Positions 19,422 through 30,184 of a DNA stretch of 64,000 nucleotides are shown one piece after another; within the stretch, counting starts at the first letter, position 1, and each line of letters begins with the position of its first letter. Source of the DNA: an uncultured Loktanella sp. (lineage in GTDB: Bacteria; Pseudomonadota; Alphaproteobacteria; Rhodobacterales; Rhodobacteraceae); contig CAKZNT010000086.1 of the NCBI GenBank assembly GCA_937132065.1, positions 18,543 through 82,542 on the forward strand, given 5' to 3'. Below the pieces are notes generated by a model. That model made no database searches, was not told where the DNA came from, and saw only the letters and a list, made by a program, of their open reading frames with translations. Position numbers and translations under genes: made by a program.

Positions 19422-19798
19422 GGAGTTCTCTTTGTCTCAAGTGTGATGTCGTGTCCAGCCTCGCGTAGCCTGTCGTTCAGGATGCGGATCAGCAGGGTTT
19501 CGGGAATCGGCTTGGCAGGCGTGAATTGCACACCGCTTTTAGAGTGTTTGTAGCCGAGCGCGTCGAGGTCGGCCGCAAATGTGGGGACAATATTGCCCGA
19601 ATGCGGGAAAAAGCCGAGGTGTTTGGCAAAAGCAGCATAGCCCGCAACGACGGATTTGCCGATTTTATAGCTGGGCATCGCGTATGCCATGACCCGCTTG
19701 GCATCAGGCAGCAGGGTGCGCAACGTTTTGTCCAGAGCCGTCAGCGCCGCCCGTTGATCGTCGGGCAGGGCGGCAAGATAGCTCTCGATTTCATCCAT
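19418..19798 (-). CDS. DUF1801-family protein
   Basis: MDEIESYLAALPDDQRAALTALDKTLRTLLPDAKRVMAYAMPSYKI. Confidence 0.8.
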   Translation of the reverse strand: MDEIESYLAALPDDQRAALTALDKTLRTLLPDAKRVMAYAMPSYKIGKSVVAGYAAFAKHLGFFPHSGNIVPTFAADLDALGYKHSKSGVQFTPAKPIPETLLIRILNDRLREAGHDITLETKRTP

Positions 19799-21255
19799 TA
19801 TTCTGCCGCGATTTTTGGCTTGAAGCCCTTTGCGATCATGTCGCTTGGCTTGACGGGGTATTCGCCCGAGAAGCAGGCATCGCAGAATTGCGGTGATTTG
19901 GCATCGCGCCCGTTTGCCTCTCCAGAGGCGCGGTAAAGCCCGTCGAGCGAGATGAATTTGAGGCTATCCACCCCGAGGTGGTCGCGCATCTCGGTCTCGG
20001 ACATGGTCGCGGCGAGCAATTTGTCCCGCTCGGGCGTATCAACTCCGTAAAAGCAGGGCCACTGTGTCGGTGGGGAGGCGATCCGGAAGTGAACTTCGGC
20101 CGCACCTGCTTCAAGGATCATTTCCTTGATTTTGCGGCTGGTTGTGCCGCGCACAACGCTGTCGTCCACGAGGATCACCCGTTTCCCTTTGATCAGGGCG
20201 CGGTTCACGTTGAGCTTGAGCCGCACACCCATGTTACGGATGGATTCTGACGGCTCGATGAAGGTCCGCCCCATGTATTGATTGCGGATAATCCCCATCG
20301 CGTAGGGGATACCGGATTGCAGGCTGTAGCCGATCGCCGCTGGTGTGCCGCTATCTGGCACAGGGCAGACGAGATCAGCCTCGACGGGCGCTTCCTTGGC
20401 CAGTTCCCGTCCGATGTTTTCGCGGATTTCATAGACGGACTTACCGCCGAGGATGCTATCGGGGCGCGAAAAGTAGACGTTCTCGAAGATGCAGAACCGT
20501 GGCTTTGCGGGGCGGAACGGGAAGTGGCTGGCGACCCCTTCGGCATTGATCACAACCATTTCGCCCGGCTCGATTTCGCGCACGAAGTCAGCGCCGACAA
20601 TATCAAGGGCGCAGGTTTCGGAGGCCAGAACCCAACCTTCGCCAAGCTTGCCGAGCATGAGCGGGCGGACCCCAAGCGGGTCGCGGCAGCCGATCAGTTT
20701 GGTCCGTGTCATCGCAACAATCGAGAATGCGCCTTCGACCTTGCGCAACCCTTCTTCCATGCGGTCAGGGATCGTTTGCCCCATCGAGCGGGCCATCAGG
20801 TGAATGATGCACTCGGAATCAGATGACGACTGGAAGATCGACCCGCGCTCGATGAGTTCGCGCCGTAGGGCGTCCGCGTTGGTGATGTTGCCGTTGTGGG
20901 CGATTGCTGCGCCGCCCATCGAGAACTCGCCAAAGAACGGTTGCACATCGCGCAGGGCCGTTTGCCCCTTGGACCCTGCTGTTGAATAGCGCACGTGCCC
21001 GATACCGATTGTGCCTGGGAGGGAGGCGATCATGGATGAGGAGGTGAAGTTATCGCGCACAAGGCCCATGCGTCGCTGTTGGTTGAACCCGTTGACGGGG
21101 TCGTGGGTGACGATGCCGCCAGCCTCTTGGCCCCGATGTTGCAGGGCGTGCAGCCCAAGCGCCACAAAGTTGGAAGCGTCGGGAACATTCACTACGCCAA
21201 ATACGCCGCATTCCTCCCGCAATTTATCATCGTCAAAGGGATGGGCGGGGGGCAT
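19798..21255 (-). CDS. purF: Amidophosphoribosyltransferase
   Basis: DDKLREECGVFGVVN; ILVDDSVVRGTTSRKI; start trimmed to MPPAHPFDDDKLREECG. Confidence 0.95.
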   Translation of the reverse strand: MPPAHPFDDDKLREECGVFGVVNVPDASNFVALGLHALQHRGQEAGGIVTHDPVNGFNQQRRMGLVRDNFTSSSMIASLPGTIGIGHVRYSTAGSKGQTALRDVQPFFGEFSMGGAAIAHNGNITNADALRRELIERGSIFQSSSDSECIIHLMARSMGQTIPDRMEEGLRKVEGAFSIVAMTRTKLIGCRDPLGVRPLMLGKLGEGWVLASETCALDIVGADFVREIEPGEMVVINAEGVASHFPFRPAKPRFCIFENVYFSRPDSILGGKSVYEIRENIGRELAKEAPVEADLVCPVPDSGTPAAIGYSLQSGIPYAMGIIRNQYMGRTFIEPSESIRNMGVRLKLNVNRALIKGKRVILVDDSVVRGTTSRKIKEMILEAGAAEVHFRIASPPTQWPCFYGVDTPERDKLLAATMSETEMRDHLGVDSLKFISLDGLYRASGEANGRDAKSPQFCDACFSGEYPVKPSDMIAKGFKPKIAAE

Positions 21256-21395
21256 GTGATGGGACAAGGCGGGGCAGCTCCGAATCCTAGGGGTGTGGGT
21301 TGCCCCCGTCTTAAAGTGTCTTGCGCCAAGTGTCACCCAGCGAAAGACCTGTTGTTTACCCGCAATCGCGTAAGATGGGTTTTAACCCATGTTGC

Positions 21396-21959
21396 TTACT
21401 CGGCTGCGGCGCCACAGTTCCCGACGAGTTGTTCATACTGCGTTGTGATCCAGCCCAAGGCTGCTTCGGGGTCGCGATCTTCGATCTGACCTGTCATTTT
21501 ACCAAACACTTTGGCCGAGCGGCTGTTTTCAACCATGTCGATCTTTTGGGTCGAGAGTACGGTTTGATAGACAAAGAACGCCACCGCGACCAACAAGATC
21601 CCGCGCAGCACCCCAAACAAGAACCCGAACCCTTGGTCCAAGCCACCCAGTGCGGAACGTTGCACAAGGCTTGAGAACAGCGGCGTAAAGATCGACACCA
21701 CAACCAGCGCAATCGCAAAGACCGCAGCGAATGACGCGATAATCGACAGTTCACAGCTATCCCCGATGAAGTCGCCGATCACGGGCAAGCCGCGGATCAA
21801 TGGCTGCACGGTGTCGGCAAAGATGAACGCGAGGATAGTCGCCCCGATCCAGCCTGCAATTGCCATCGCCTCGCGCACGAAGCCACGGCTATATGCCAGC
21901 AACGCCGATACGACGATCACAACAGCTACGACTCCGTCGATGATTGTGAAACCTTCCAT
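21396..21959 (-). CDS. cvpA: CvpA family protein
   Basis: FTIIDGVVAVVIVVSALLAYSRGFVREAMAIAGWIGA; adjacent to purF. Confidence 0.9.
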   Translation of the reverse strand: MEGFTIIDGVVAVVIVVSALLAYSRGFVREAMAIAGWIGATILAFIFADTVQPLIRGLPVIGDFIGDSCELSIIASFAAVFAIALVVVSIFTPLFSSLVQRSALGGLDQGFGFLFGVLRGILLVAVAFFVYQTVLSTQKIDMVENSRSAKVFGKMTGQIEDRDPEAALGWITTQYEQLVGNCGAAAE

Positions 21960-21975
21960 GCGCGTCTCTCACTTT

Positions 21976-23352
21976 TTACTTTTCGGGGCCACGATCCCCG
22001 AATATCTCTACAACAAACGTGGCCAAGTCTTGCATTGGACGCAAGGTCAGCCCCGCCACCGCGACCTTCTTGGTCTGTTGCGGTGTGATTGCGGACGTAA
22101 AACCAAGTTTTTGCGCTTCTTTCAATCTATTTTCGGTCTGAACCACAGGTCGTAGCGCTCCTGAGAGGCTTATTTCCCCAAAAACCACCGCATCATGTGG
22201 CAAAGGTGCATCTTCGCGCGCAGAAACCAAGGCCGCCGCGACAGCCAAATCAGCCCCCGGATCGTTGATCCGCATCCCGCCAGCCACATTCAAATAGACA
22301 TCTAGCCCGTTGAACGGCACGCCGCAGCGCGATTCTAGCACCGCGAGGATCATACCCAACCGCCCGCTATCAAGCCCGACAACCGAGCGTTTGGACTGGC
22401 TATGGGGCGAGGGCGCAACAAGCGCTTGTATCTCGGTGAGCACGGGGCGTGTCCCCTCGATGCCCGCAAAGACGACTGATCCCGGCGCAGGTTTCCCCCG
22501 ATCCGAAAGGAACAGGGCAGAGGGGTTTTTGACCTCGGCCAGCCCCTTGCCAGTCATCTCAAAGACGCCGATTTCGTCGGCGGGGCCAAACCGGTTCTTG
22601 ACCGAGCGCAAGATGCGGAACTGGTGCCCGCGCTCTCCTTCAAAGTAGAGCACGGTATCGACCATATGTTCGACAACCCGCGGCCCTGCAATAGAGCCGT
22701 CTTTGGTCACGTGCCCGACCATGATCACCGACATCGCGTGGGATTTGGCAAAGGTTGTCAGCTCGTGAGCAGAGGAGCGCACCTGACTTACGGACCCGGG
22801 CGCACTGTCGACATTGTCGGCCCACATCGTCTGGATCGAGTCGATGATCGCCAGATCAGGTTTTTCCGCCTCAAGCGTTGTCAGGATGTCGCGCAGGTTT
22901 GTTTCCGAGGCCAGTTTAACAGGGCTTTCCGTCAGGCCCAGTCTGCGCGCCCGCATCTGGATTTGCGAGGCCGATTCCTCGCCCGAAATGTAGATAACCT
23001 TTAGCCCGTTACGCGCAAATCTCGCAGCCGCTTGCAGCAGCAGCGTCGATTTGCCGATGCCCGGATCACCGCCCACGAGTAGCGCGGAGGCCTGCACCAG
23101 CCCCCCCCCAAGCACCCGATCCAGTTCGCCAACACCTGCAAGCGTGCGCGCAGGGGGCGCCTCTTGGGTTGCCAGATCAGTCAGCGCAACCCGCTTGCCG
23201 CGCATCCCCCCCAAGGACTTTTTCGCCGGTCCAGTGCCGAGCGGTTTATCCTCGACAATAGAGTTCCACGCGTTGCACGCATCGCACTGCCCCGACCATT
23301 TGGTGTGGGACGCGCCGCATTCATTACATGTAAAGATTTTCTGTTTAGCCAT
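21976..23352 (-). CDS. radA: DNA repair protein RadA
   Basis: Zn finger CNECGASHTKWSGQCDAC; LVGGDPGIGKSTLLLQ; KNRFG motif. Confidence 0.97.
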   Translation of the reverse strand: MAKQKIFTCNECGASHTKWSGQCDACNAWNSIVEDKPLGTGPAKKSLGGMRGKRVALTDLATQEAPPARTLAGVGELDRVLGGGLVQASALLVGGDPGIGKSTLLLQAAARFARNGLKVIYISGEESASQIQMRARRLGLTESPVKLASETNLRDILTTLEAEKPDLAIIDSIQTMWADNVDSAPGSVSQVRSSAHELTTFAKSHAMSVIMVGHVTKDGSIAGPRVVEHMVDTVLYFEGERGHQFRILRSVKNRFGPADEIGVFEMTGKGLAEVKNPSALFLSDRGKPAPGSVVFAGIEGTRPVLTEIQALVAPSPHSQSKRSVVGLDSGRLGMILAVLESRCGVPFNGLDVYLNVAGGMRINDPGADLAVAAALVSAREDAPLPHDAVVFGEISLSGALRPVVQTENRLKEAQKLGFTSAITPQQTKKVAVAGLTLRPMQDLATFVVEIFGDRGPEK

Positions 23353-23397
23353 GTTCACGTGTTGCCCCATTAACTATGCTGTGGCAATGGCGAATGT

Positions 23398-23865
23398 TCA
23401 GCCGCCTACGGCGTGCATATTTTTGCTCTGAAGAAACTTGGCAGTGAGGGCCGATATTACGATCGAGGCCAAGATGCAGACCGTGAAGAGGTAAAGCCCC
23501 CATGCGGTTTCCAGTTTGCCGATGCCGATCCCTTTTGAAACGACAATATAGAGTGCAATCAAGAAGATATCGGCCATAGCCAACTTGCCCATCCAGCCTA
23601 GAACGGGCAGCAGTTTGGGGCTAAGCAGATCAAAGTGGATGAGCGCCAAGCCGATCGTTTTGAGGTAGGGCGCAAAGAGCGCAAAGACGGTGACGACAAG
23701 CGCGAGGAAGACGTCAGTGCCCCAGAGGCTTTGCAGTCCCGAGATCACGCTGATTTCGGAGAGCTTGAACAGCGGCAGGATGCCCGCCCGCAAAAGCGGC
23801 GCGAACCACGCGACAGGGAACAGGATCAGGAGCGCCAGATTGGCGATGACGAGGGTGCTGCGCAT
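23398..23865 (-). CDS. Paraquat-inducible protein A-like membrane protein
   Basis: 155 aa, TM-rich; LGWMGKLAMADIFLIALYIV. Confidence 0.65.
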   Translation of the reverse strand: MRSTLVIANLALLILFPVAWFAPLLRAGILPLFKLSEISVISGLQSLWGTDVFLALVVTVFALFAPYLKTIGLALIHFDLLSPKLLPVLGWMGKLAMADIFLIALYIVVSKGIGIGKLETAWGLYLFTVCILASIVISALTAKFLQSKNMHAVGG

Positions 23866-23873
23866 GGGCGTCT

Positions 23874-24656
23874 TTATTCAGCCGCCGGCTTTTGAGCCAA
23901 GGTGACGACGTTGTCTTCCTTGCGGCTCAGGCTGTAGCCAAGGCCGGGCAGGGAGGCTTGCAGTTTTTCGTCGAGCTGTTCGAGTTGCGAGGCGACCACG
24001 CTTTCTTCCAGATCGACTTGCTGCGCCCATGTGCGGATTTCCTGAACGGCGTGCAGCGCATTGACGATGCGTTCTTGCTGCGCTTCTGCCTCTTCTTGGC
24101 GTTGCTGCAAGAATTGCTTGGCACGGGCCACTTTTTCGTCCGAATAGACATCCGCGAGGTGGCGCGATTGTTGCGACATCTGGGCGGCGACTTCGAGCAC
24201 CTCTGGTTCGAGGCGCGACAGGTCGGGATGATCGCGCAAATAGGCGAGCCGCTCGCGGGTTGCGTCAAATTCGGAGCTGAATGTGAACACGCCCGCCCGA
24301 TCAGCCGTATGGCAGAGGTGATAGGCGCGTGCGACGTCGTCCATGCCGATGTGGAAGGAACGGTGGCTGCGTTCGAGTGCGTTCATGCGCAAGTTGGTCG
24401 GGATCATCAGCGCAACGGCCGCAAGGACGATTGTGCCGCCAATCTGGAGATACATGCCGAAGTCGGCGATCAGGGTGTCCCCGAAGGTCATGGGCATGTC
24501 GAGCCACGCAGCCCCGCCAAACGCACAGACGACAGTGTAGCAAATCGCCGCGATTGCGATGCTTGCCGCGGCAAATATTGCTGCGCCTTGTAAAACACGC
24601 AGTGTGATCTGAATGAACGAAACAACTCGCAACATGGCATCCCCCCGGAAGCTCAA
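23874..24656 (-). CDS. Hypothetical membrane/coiled-coil protein
   Basis: TM segments in N-terminal half, Gln/Glu-rich helical C-terminus. Confidence 0.6.
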   Translation of the reverse strand: MSFRGDAMLRVVSFIQITLRVLQGAAIFAAASIAIAAICYTVVCAFGGAAWLDMPMTFGDTLIADFGMYLQIGGTIVLAAVALMIPTNLRMNALERSHRSFHIGMDDVARAYHLCHTADRAGVFTFSSEFDATRERLAYLRDHPDLSRLEPEVLEVAAQMSQQSRHLADVYSDEKVARAKQFLQQRQEEAEAQQERIVNALHAVQEIRTWAQQVDLEESVVASQLEQLDEKLQASLPGLGYSLSRKEDNVVTLAQKPAAE

Positions 24657-25007
24657 AAACTCTTGCCCTCAGAATAGTTGATTTTAGGTAAGCGTTCACA
24701 GGGGAAAATTGGCGAAAACTTGCCTATGGCTGTTTGCGCAGGACAATCCCCGCGATGAAATCGCATTGTTGCGCAGCGTTGAATCCGTCGCGAATTTCCA
24801 GAAGGCGCTGGGATCAGGGCATAATCTGGCAATGTGGGGTTGTTTTTAAGGAGATTTATGCACTTTCAAACATCGTTCATAGCGTGCATTTGATCGCATT
24901 GATGGCCAAGTGCCTGAAGGCAACACCTGATTGCAAAAATGAGGGCTTATGACCCAAATCACAGCGAGAAATGCGGTTTGCGCGGCCAAGTGGAGCGAAT
25001 CGCCCGT

Positions 25008-26045
25008 TTAACCGCCTTTGGTGCGGCGGGTGTAGCGCGCCCCGAGCGAAGTCAGGATTTCGTAGCCGATTGTGCCTGCTGCCGTGGCCAGATGATCGAC
25101 GGTCTGCTGTTTGCCAAGGAGCGTCAGCGCGTGCGGTTCTTCGGGGAGGTCGGTGATGTCCACGGTGATCAAATCCATCGAGACCCGCCCGATGAGCGGG
25201 CAGGGATCGGCGCCGTAGTAAAACGTGGCCTTATCGGACATGGCGCGCAGTAATCCGTCCGCGTAGCCCGCAGCAAGCGTTGCCACTTTTGAAGGGCGCT
25301 CTGCCTGCCAAGCATTGCCGTAGCCCACGACTTCGCCCTCGCTGATGTGGCGAATTTGCACGACGGGCAGGTCCATTTGCACAACGGGTTTCGCCTTTGT
25401 GAAGGGGGCGCCGCCATAAAGGCCGATACCCGGACGGGTCAGATCAAAGTGGAAGTCTTTCCCGAGCAGAATGCCCCCAGTGGCCGCAAGCGAGCGCGGC
25501 ACGGATATACCGTCCGTCATTTGATGAAACACGTCTAGCTGGAACGCGTTCATCGGGTGATCGGGCTCGTCGGCGCAGGCAAGGTGGCTCATCACAAGGG
25601 TCGGGTGCTGGGCGAGAGCGATTTCTGCAATCGCGCCCCATTCGTCCCATTCCATGCCAAGCCTGTTCATGCCTGTATCAAGCTGGATGCCAAAGGGTGC
25701 GCCCGGCAGCGATTCAAAGTGTCGCGAAATCTGGTCAATCGAGTTGAGCATCGGGGTCAGCCCGAGATCACCGATCATATCGGTGTCGCCGCGCATATGC
25801 CCCGAAAACACGTTGATTTGCACCCCTTCGCCAAGCGCTTGCCTGATCGCGGCCCCTTCTTCGGCGACGGCGACAAAGAACTTGCGCGCCCCCGCTTTGG
25901 CCAATGCCTTGGCAACCCGACCCGCGCCAAGCCCGTAGCCGTTGGCCTTAACCACGGCTGCGGTCTCGGTTTTGCTCATTTTATCCAACGCCCGCCAGTT
26001 CGCGATGATGGCGTCGAGGTCAATTGTGATGTGTCCAGTGCTCAT
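25008..26045 (-). CDS. alr: Alanine racemase
   Basis: [36 protein letters not shown]. Confidence 0.95.
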   Translation of the reverse strand: MSTGHITIDLDAIIANWRALDKMSKTETAAVVKANGYGLGAGRVAKALAKAGARKFFVAVAEEGAAIRQALGEGVQINVFSGHMRGDTDMIGDLGLTPMLNSIDQISRHFESLPGAPFGIQLDTGMNRLGMEWDEWGAIAEIALAQHPTLVMSHLACADEPDHPMNAFQLDVFHQMTDGISVPRSLAATGGILLGKDFHFDLTRPGIGLYGGAPFTKAKPVVQMDLPVVQIRHISEGEVVGYGNAWQAERPSKVATLAAGYADGLLRAMSDKATFYYGADPCPLIGRVSMDLITVDITDLPEEPHALTLLGKQQTVDHLATAAGTIGYEILTSLGARYTRRTKGG

Positions 26046-26301
26046 GGTGCTCTTTTGTCAGGGGATTGCTGAGCCGACAAGGGGGCAATGGCGGACGGTT
26101 TTCCCCGAATGCCTGCGTCAGCGCGCCGATTGGCGAAAATGCGCGTATTATTGCGCGGCGTTAATGGCAAAACGTGATGCATTTGCGGCTTCTAAGTGAC
26201 CTAAGGCGCGTGCGGTCGAGCATGATCATTTTGAACCTGACCGACCGTAATAGATGCTGCGATAGCCGTTGTGAGATACTGTCGTGGCCCTGACCACTTC
26301 C

Positions 26302-27795
26302 CTAGTATTCTTCGCTTGGTGTGCCTTGCCAAGGTTGTGCGAGGTTGCCGAAGCGCGTGAACTGCCCTTCGAACGACAGGCCAACCGTGCCAATCGGGCC
26401 GTGCCGCTGCTTGCCGATCACAACTTCGGCTTTGCCGTGCAGGCGTTCCATCTCGTCTTGCCATGCTGCGATTTTGTCGTGCTCGTGATCACCCGGCTTT
26501 TCGCGCTCTTTGTAGTATTCCTCGCGGTAGACGAACATGACAACATCGGCATCTTGCTCAATCGAGCCTGATTCACGCAGGTCGGAAAGCTGTGGCCGCT
26601 TGTCTTCACGGTTTTCAACCTGACGCGAGAGCTGTGACAGGGCGATGACGGGGATTTGTAGTTCCTTGGCGATGGCCTTGAGACCCATCGTGATCTCGGA
26701 GATTTCGTTCACGCGGTTTTCGGACCGACCCGTGCCGCGCACAAGCTGGAGGTAGTCCACGACCAAGACGTCAAGCCCGTGGGTCCGCTTGAGGCGGCGC
26801 GCGCGTGCGGCGAGTTGGCTGATCGGCAGGGCGGGCGTGTCGTCGATGAACAGCGGGCAAGCCTCGAGGTTCTTGGCGGCTTCGACAAAGCGGCGGAACT
26901 CTGGCTCGGTCATGTCACCAGAGCGGATTTGGTGCGAGTTGACCTCGGAGGCCTCGGAGAGGATACGCGCGGCAAGCTGTTCGGCTGACATCTCGAGCGA
27001 GTAGAACCCGACAACGCCGCCGTCTACTGCGCCCTCGGTCCCGTCTGGCATCGTGCCTTTGCGATACGCCTTGGCCACGTTGTAGGCGATGTTGGTCGCC
27101 AGCGATGTTTTCCCCATCGAGGGGCGTCCTGCGAGGATCAAAAGGTCGGACTTGTGCAAGCCGCCCAGTTTCTTGTCGAGATCAACGAGGCCCGTCGAGA
27201 TGCCCGACAACCCGCCATCACGCTGGTAGGCGGCGTTGGTGACGTTCACGGCTTCGGTCACCGCCTTGAGGAAGGATTGGAACCCTGTCTCGGAGGATCC
27301 TTGTTCGGCCAAACGGTAAAGCTCTTGCTCGGCCTCGACGATTTGTTCGCGCGGTTCGGAGAGCACGTCCATTTTCGCGGCCTTATCCGAGATATTGCGG
27401 CCCACTTGGATCAACTCGCGTCGCGTGGCCAGATCGTAGATCATTTGCGCATAGTCGCGCGCCGCAAAAGCGGAAATCGCGGCGCCAGCAAGACGGGCGA
27501 GATAGGCAGGGCCGCCAAGTTCCTTGAGCCCCTCGTCGTCCTCGAGGAAGGTTTTGAGGGTCACGGGAGAGGCAAGCGCGTTCTTGGCGATACGGGTCGC
27601 GGCGGTCTCGAAAATGCGTGCATGCACCGGATCGTAAAAATGCTTGGGGCCGACAATCGACGCGATGCGGTCAAAGATATCGTTATTGGTCAGGATCGCG
27701 CCAAGAAGCTGCTGTTCGGCCTCGATGGAGTGGGGCATCGTATCGGTGGTCGCCTCGGCAACCCCTGTCGCATTAAATGTCGCAATCTCGTTCAT
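26302..27795 (-). CDS. dnaB: Replicative DNA helicase
   Basis: PHSIEAEQQLLGAIL; LAGRPSMGKTSLATNIA; DVLVVDYLQLV; LSDLRESGSIEQDADVVMF. Confidence 0.97.
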   Translation of the reverse strand: MNEIATFNATGVAEATTDTMPHSIEAEQQLLGAILTNNDIFDRIASIVGPKHFYDPVHARIFETAATRIAKNALASPVTLKTFLEDDEGLKELGGPAYLARLAGAAISAFAARDYAQMIYDLATRRELIQVGRNISDKAAKMDVLSEPREQIVEAEQELYRLAEQGSSETGFQSFLKAVTEAVNVTNAAYQRDGGLSGISTGLVDLDKKLGGLHKSDLLILAGRPSMGKTSLATNIAYNVAKAYRKGTMPDGTEGAVDGGVVGFYSLEMSAEQLAARILSEASEVNSHQIRSGDMTEPEFRRFVEAAKNLEACPLFIDDTPALPISQLAARARRLKRTHGLDVLVVDYLQLVRGTGRSENRVNEISEITMGLKAIAKELQIPVIALSQLSRQVENREDKRPQLSDLRESGSIEQDADVVMFVYREEYYKEREKPGDHEHDKIAAWQDEMERLHGKAEVVIGKQRHGPIGTVGLSFEGQFTRFGNLAQPWQGTPSEEY

Positions 27796-27956
27796 TGGTC
27801 ACCCTTTCCCACATGCAGCCCGTCTGGTGCGACATACAAAACAGCCACGCAGAGCGCAAATTGTATGTTTTTGTGGATAACACAGCTCATAGCATATGTG
27901 GGAGGGTTAGCCCAGAAAAACACCAGATAAAGTGTATTTCCGGGCGTTAACGATAA

Positions 27957-28634
27957 TTAATTTTCGCGCGCGGCCGACCAGCCGGCAGGGTCGCGCAGAT
28001 AGGCTTCGACCTCTGACAGGGTCTCGCTGTCATAGGCGCCGCGTGCCTTGGCTTCGGCGAGAACGTCCCACCATGTGCACAGGTGCAAGAGCTGGATACC
28101 GTGGTCGCCCAGTGTCTTTTCGACGCCCTCAAAGATGCCGTAGTAGAAGATCACCGCCGTTGCCGAACATGTCGCGCCTGTTTCGCGGATTGCGTCCACG
28201 AACGAGAGTTTCGAGCCGCCGTCAGTTGTGAGGTCTTCGACTAGGAGCACGCGCTGCCCTTCGGTCATCACCCCTTCGATGCGGGCGTTTTTGCCGTAGC
28301 CTTTCGGCTTTTTGCGCACATAGGTCATGGGCAGGGCCAGCCGCTCGGCCACAAGCGCAGAGAACGGGATGCCAGCGGTTTCGCCGCCTGCAATGTTGTC
28401 GAATGCCTCAAAGCCCGCTTCGCGCATGATCGTGACCGAGAGAAAATCCATCAATGTTGAGCGGATGCGCGGGAAGGAGATCAGCTTGCGGCAGTCCACA
28501 TATGTTGGCGCTTGCTTGCCCGAGGCATGGGTGAACGGCTCGCGCGCATTGAAGGTAATCGCCCCGATTTCCAAGAGCATGCCAGCGGTCAAACGGGCGA
28601 TTTCGTCTTTTGCGGGGAAGGAAGAAGGGATCAT
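27957..28634 (-). CDS. pyrE: Orotate phosphoribosyltransferase
   Basis: [26 protein letters not shown]; adjacent to pyrC. Confidence 0.95.
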   Translation of the reverse strand: MIPSSFPAKDEIARLTAGMLLEIGAITFNAREPFTHASGKQAPTYVDCRKLISFPRIRSTLMDFLSVTIMREAGFEAFDNIAGGETAGIPFSALVAERLALPMTYVRKKPKGYGKNARIEGVMTEGQRVLLVEDLTTDGGSKLSFVDAIRETGATCSATAVIFYYGIFEGVEKTLGDHGIQLLHLCTWWDVLAEAKARGAYDSETLSEVEAYLRDPAGWSAAREN

Positions 28635-28650
28635 TTATTACGCTTTCGGG

Positions 28651-29706
28651 TTAGTTTGTTTGCACGGACCAGTGAAGGTCAAAGCCGGGATTAAACACGG
28701 TGACGGGGCCGTCTGGTGTTGGGATGGCGCTTGGGTAACTGACGGGCTCGCCCTTGGTCAGGGTGATGGTGCGCGCGTTCGGTTCCAGCCCGTAGTAGCG
28801 CGGCCCGTTCAGCGAGGAGAATGCCTCGAGTTTGGGCAATGCGCCCGCTGCGTCAAAGACCTCTGCAAGGCATGACATCGTGTTCGTGGCGGTAAAGCAG
28901 CCCGCACAGCCGCAAGCCTGAAGCTTGGCCGGATCGGTATGCGGCGCGCTATCTGTCCCGAGAAAGAACCGCTTGTCGCCAGAGATCGCGGCCTGCACAA
29001 GGGCCACGCGGTGCAATTCCCGTTTGGCCACGGGCAAGCAGTAGTAATGCGGCTTGATCCCGCCCACAAGGATGTGGTTGCGGTTGATAATCAGGTGATG
29101 CGTGGTGATCGTCGCGGCCAAGTTCTTGGGCGTATCGCGCACGTAGTCAACCGCGTCTTGGGTTGTGATATGTTCCATGACGACCTTGAGGTCGGGCACT
29201 TTCTTGCGCAGGGGCTTCAGGACTTTGTCGATAAACACGGCTTCACGGTCAAAGATATCAACGTCCGCGTTCGTGACTTCACCGTGCACGCACAAGGGCA
29301 TGCCGATCTCGGCCATCTTTTCGAGCACATGGCGCACTTTGTTAAAGTCCGACACGCCAGAGGCCGAGTTCGTCGTGGCCCCTGCGGGGTATAGTTTCAC
29401 GGCCGTAGCGATCCCTTCGGCATGGGCGGCCGCCACGTCGTCTGGGTCGGTTTCCTCGGTGAGGTAGAGCGTCATCAGCGGGATGAATGTCGAATCTTGG
29501 GGCAGGGCGGCCATGATCCGGTCACGGTAGGCCACCGCCTGTTCAGCCGTCACAACAGGCGGGATCAGATTTGGCATGATGATCGCGCGGCCAAAGTGGC
29601 GCGCTGTTTCAGGCAGCACCGCTCGCAGCATATCGCCGTCACGCAGGTGCAAATGCCAGTCATCGGGCTGGCGAATTGTCAGGGATGTGATGTTCTTATC
29701 TGTCAT
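28651..29706 (-). CDS. pyrC: Dihydroorotase
   Basis: [25 protein letters not shown]-equivalent [26 protein letters not shown]. Confidence 0.95.
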   Translation of the reverse strand: MTDKNITSLTIRQPDDWHLHLRDGDMLRAVLPETARHFGRAIIMPNLIPPVVTAEQAVAYRDRIMAALPQDSTFIPLMTLYLTEETDPDDVAAAHAEGIATAVKLYPAGATTNSASGVSDFNKVRHVLEKMAEIGMPLCVHGEVTNADVDIFDREAVFIDKVLKPLRKKVPDLKVVMEHITTQDAVDYVRDTPKNLAATITTHHLIINRNHILVGGIKPHYYCLPVAKRELHRVALVQAAISGDKRFFLGTDSAPHTDPAKLQACGCAGCFTATNTMSCLAEVFDAAGALPKLEAFSSLNGPRYYGLEPNARTITLTKGEPVSYPSAIPTPDGPVTVFNPGFDLHWSVQTN

Positions 29707-29820
29707 ACAGCCCGATTACACCTTTGTGAGCGCGGTGACCAGATGCGGATTATTCACCCTTGCGCGCCGATTGTGGCCCGCAGATAAGCGTGCGACCTCA
29801 TTTTGCACTGGAGAAAGCCG

Positions 29821-30105
29821 ATGCTTGGATTTTTGGCCGCGATTGTCGCGGGTTTTGTGACACCTCAACTGGACGCCCCTGTTGGACATCCGCTGGCCCG
29901 CATGCTGGGCAAGTATATGACGCTTGACGTGGTCGAGACCCGCCTGTTGTCGTTCATGGCGGCTATGCTGGCGGCTGGCGTTGTGAGTGTGTTGCTCGAT
30001 AGCGGTTCGGCGTTCTGGGTGATTGCGGGTGGCGCTATCGGCTACTTTGCGACCCGCATTGTTGCAGCGGCCCGTGATGCAATGGACAAGCGCAACGCCC
30101 GCTAA
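29821..30105 (+). CDS. Small membrane protein
   Basis: MLGFLAAIVAGFVTPQLDAPVG; 2 predicted TM; followed by strong terminator. Confidence 0.65.
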   Translation: MLGFLAAIVAGFVTPQLDAPVGHPLARMLGKYMTLDVVETRLLSFMAAMLAAGVVSVLLDSGSAFWVIAGGAIGYFATRIVAAARDAMDKRNAR

Positions 30106-30124
30106 TCCCGCTTGCGCGAAATCG

Positions 30125-30164
30125 AAAGGGCCGCGTTCACCTAATGTGACGCGGCCCTTTTTTT
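30125..30164 (+). terminator. Rho-independent terminator
   Basis: AAAGGGCCGCG...CGCGGCCCTTTTTTT hairpin with T-tract. Confidence 0.9.
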
Positions 30165-30184
30165 CGTCTGTCTTGCGGGACAGG